Notes under the pieces: generated by a model
Databases searched by the model: none
The model's input: the letters and a program-made list of their open reading frames with translations, nothing else
Told to the model about the DNA's origin: nothing
Made by a program: the position numbers and the translations under genes
Assembly: GCF_023913515.1 (NCBI RefSeq)
Contig: NZ_CP099391.1
Coordinates: 62,001 to 126,000 of the forward strand
Reading direction: 5' to 3'
DNA length: 64,000 nucleotides
Source: Natronococcus sp. CG52
Lineage (GTDB): Archaea > Halobacteriota > Halobacteria > Halobacteriales > Natrialbaceae
Shown here: in pieces, positions 62,531 through 64,000 of the stretch
Numbering within the stretch: position 1 is the first letter of the stretch
Layout of the letters: the number at the start of each line of letters is the position of its first letter

Positions 62531-62623
62531 TGTCCCCGTTTGTGGATTCACGATGTTAAACGACCCGTTCCGGCCGACGCATTCGGAGCGGCGGTTCGAC
62601 GGCGAGCGTCGAACGCCGCCAGT

Positions 62624-64000
62624 CTACTCCTCTGCCTCGTCCGCTACGCCCGCCTTGCGACGGAGCCACTCGAGGGTGAGCGCACCGCCAGCGACGCTCG
62701 CGCCGGTCGTGAACCCGGGCATACCGTCGTCCTGCCCGTCCTGCCCGTCCTGCCCGTCCTGTTCGTCCTGTTCGTCCTGTTCGTCGTCACTGAGAACGTC
62801 GTCGCTTTCGTCGGCGTCGTCGCCTCCCTCGTCGTCCTCGTCCGCTGGTTCTTCCTCGTCCGTTTCGTCATCCTCGCCCGTCTCTTCGTCCTCGTCACCG
62901 GTCCCGCCCTCGTCCCCCGCGGATCGGATCGCGACGAGTCCGTCGTCGCTGGCGTAGATCGTTCCGTCGGCGAACGCGAGGTCCTCCGGGCCCGTCTCGG
63001 TTTCGACTACCCATTCGAGTTCGTCGGTGACGACGTCGAACGCGGCGACGCCGGTGCCCTCGCTCGAGTCGCTGATACCGACGTAGAGGGTCGGGCCAAC
63101 ACCCACCGGCCGGCCGAAGGTCGCACCTTCGATCGACGGTTGCCAGAACTCGTCTCCCGAGTCCCGATAGTAGCCGACGATGTCGTCTTCCGCCAACGTG
63201 TAGACGTGATCGCTAGTGGCTAACCCCACGACGGCCCCGTCTCTCGCCCAGCTGAGATCGCCCGTCTCCGTCTCGTAGACCGCCACCCGGTCGTCGCCGC
63301 CGGCCTGGACCGAGACGGCGCGGTCGGTCGCCACGACAGTCTGCTCCCGGTACTCCCCGTGACCGTTCGTCCACCGCTCGCTCCCGTCGTCGATCTCGTG
63401 CGCGTACAGCGTCTCTCCGTCCGTCGTGAAGACGGCACCTCCGGCGGCCGCGACGGTCCGTTCGATCAGCCCTTCGCCGTCGGGTTCGAACCGCCAGGCT
63501 TCGTCCCCGCCGTCGGCCTCGAGCGCGTATAGCGTTCCGTCCGCGACGACGAACACCGTGTCGTCGACGACGATCGGCGACGGAACGGCATCCTCGGGTT
63601 CGAGGTCGACGTCCCAGTCGACCTCCCCGTCTCCGAGGTCGATCGCGGTCAACCGGTCGCCGCCGACGTAGACGGTGTCGTCGACGACCGCCGGAGCGCC
63701 GGCCGCACCGACGTCGTCGGTTTCCCCGACCAGTTCCCCGTCTTCCGCGTCGAGCGCGTGGATCGCTCCGTCGACGGTCAAGAAGACGTTCCCGTCGACG
63801 ACGGCGACCGGCCCGCCGTGGTCGTACTCCCAGGTCACGGTCGCCGACTCGTCCGGCCCGCTCTCGCCCGACACGTAGCCGGTGTTACCCGCGTTTCCGC
63901 GTAGCGACGTCCAGGCGCTCGGACCGTCCGATCCGTTTTCGGCGGCGGTCGCCGTGCTCGCCGCGAGCACCCCCCCGGCAGCCGCAAGTCCGGCGTACTT
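62624..64000 (-). CDS. PQQ-type beta-propeller surface protein, N-terminus cut by window edge
   Basis: At least 458 residues; reading continues off the window, where a signal segment (AAAGGVLAASTATA) begins. Repeats of the PQQ/YWTD kind: VDGNVFLTVDGAIHALDAEDGEL, DDTVYVGGDRLTAIDLGDG, VDDTVFVVADGTLYALEADGGDEAWR and so on, about seven blades. C-terminal region is a Glu/Asp linker with a 9-base tandem repeat (62732-62785), then PGFTTGASVAGGALTLEWLRR. PGF followed by a helix and basic residues resembles the PGF-CTERM archaeosortase signal, but a 9-residue acidic tail follows. Secreted or cell-surface protein; binds no proven cofactor. Confidence 0.85.
   Translation of the reverse strand, partial: KYAGLAAAGGVLAASTATAAENGSDGPSAWTSLRGNAGNTGYVSGESGPDESATVTWEYDHGGPVAVVDGNVFLTVDGAIHALDAEDGELVGETDDVGAAGAPAVVDDTVYVGGDRLTAIDLGDGEVDWDVDLEPEDAVPSPIVVDDTVFVVADGTLYALEADGGDEAWRFEPDGEGLIERTVAAAGGAVFTTDGETLYAHEIDDGSERWTNGHGEYREQTVVATDRAVSVQAGGDDRVAVYETETGDLSWARDGAVVGLATSDHVYTLAEDDIVGYYRDSGDEFWQPSIEGATFGRPVGVGPTLYVGISDSSEGTGVAAFDVVTDELEWVVETETGPEDLAFADGTIYASDDGLVAIRSAGDEGGTGDEDEETGEDDETDEEEPADEDDEGGDDADESDDVLSDDEQDEQDEQDGQDGQDGQDDGMPGFTTGASVAGGALTLEWLRRKAGVADEAEE
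62732..62785. repeat. 9-base tandem repeat, six copies
   Basis: Three copies of CTGCCCGTC followed by three of CTGTTCGTC. On the minus strand they encode the Glu-Gln-Asp and Gly-Gln-Asp triplets of the linker. The two variants change Glu to Gly by two-base differences, showing block expansion. Copy number is likely to vary between strains. Confidence 0.8.

Overview
This window is a contiguous piece of a haloarchaeal chromosome. The reasons are the high GC content with strong C/G bias at third codon positions, very acidic proteins, Tat-type (twin-arginine) lipoprotein signals, leaderless genes with a TATA element about 27 bases before the start codon, and many archaeal or haloarchaeal markers: DP2 DNA polymerase, Hef, NMD3, archaeal glycyl-tRNA synthetase, HTH_10/bacterio-opsin-activator regulators, HalOD1, and several short families confined to haloarchaea. 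It resembles the Natrialba/Natrinema/Haloterrigena side of the class, but that placement is inference only. I saw no phage, insertion sequence or CRISPR array; this is mostly core chromosome.

Layout. 1-850: malate dehydrogenase, cut by the window edge. 1.3-4.2 kb: zinc/manganese ABC importer (znuA-znuC-znuB). 4.3-6.0 kb: three small genes (SLOG-like protein, GNAT acetyltransferase, zinc-ribbon protein). 6.0-8.3 kb: a DCC thiol-redox protein beside an HTTM membrane protein. 8.5-11.6 kb: Hef and TspO, then a hairpin array. 12-16 kb: regulators and a CDP-alcohol/dolichol-kinase-like membrane protein. 16.3-19.2 kb: glycyl-tRNA synthetase with a CBS-domain protein, and a microprotein. 20.3-26.5 kb: a complete oligopeptide/dipeptide ABC importer operon. 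26.8-30.9 kb: PPC-domain protein and the large subunit of DNA polymerase D. 31-38.8 kb: alkaline phosphatase, ketopantoate reductase, NifU-like protein, PHP and DHH phosphoesterases. 38.9-48.6 kb: a heme/siroheme region (hemD, cobA, hemC, hemL, hemB) interrupted by a truncated hemoglobin, transporters and an ammonium channel fused to PII. 48.6-56.7 kb: a truncated SDR remnant, MFS transporter, TrmB regulator, zinc ferredoxin and many small haloarchaeal proteins, with a second hairpin array. 56.7-64 kb: a tRNA-like element, an XPD/DinG-type helicase, a regulator, a wyosine-pathway enzyme (Taw2-like), NMD3 and a beta-propeller surface protein cut by the window edge.

How genes work together. HemB makes porphobilinogen, HemC polymerises it, HemD closes the ring and CobA methylates it toward siroheme, the precursor used for heme in archaea; HemL supplies 5-aminolevulinate. 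The truncated hemoglobin faces hemC across a short shared upstream region. ZnuABC and DppABCDF are complete importers.

The points I find most worth checking are: a sharply recoded, low-GC patch in polC exactly over the catalytic motif that is a known intein insertion site; an alkaline phosphatase whose nucleophilic serine is a cysteine; two arrays of perfect hairpins, both in convergent gaps; an 88-base tRNA-like element with an abnormal anticodon arm; a leader ORF overlapping the amt start as TGATG; and several unlisted microproteins with well-placed promoters.
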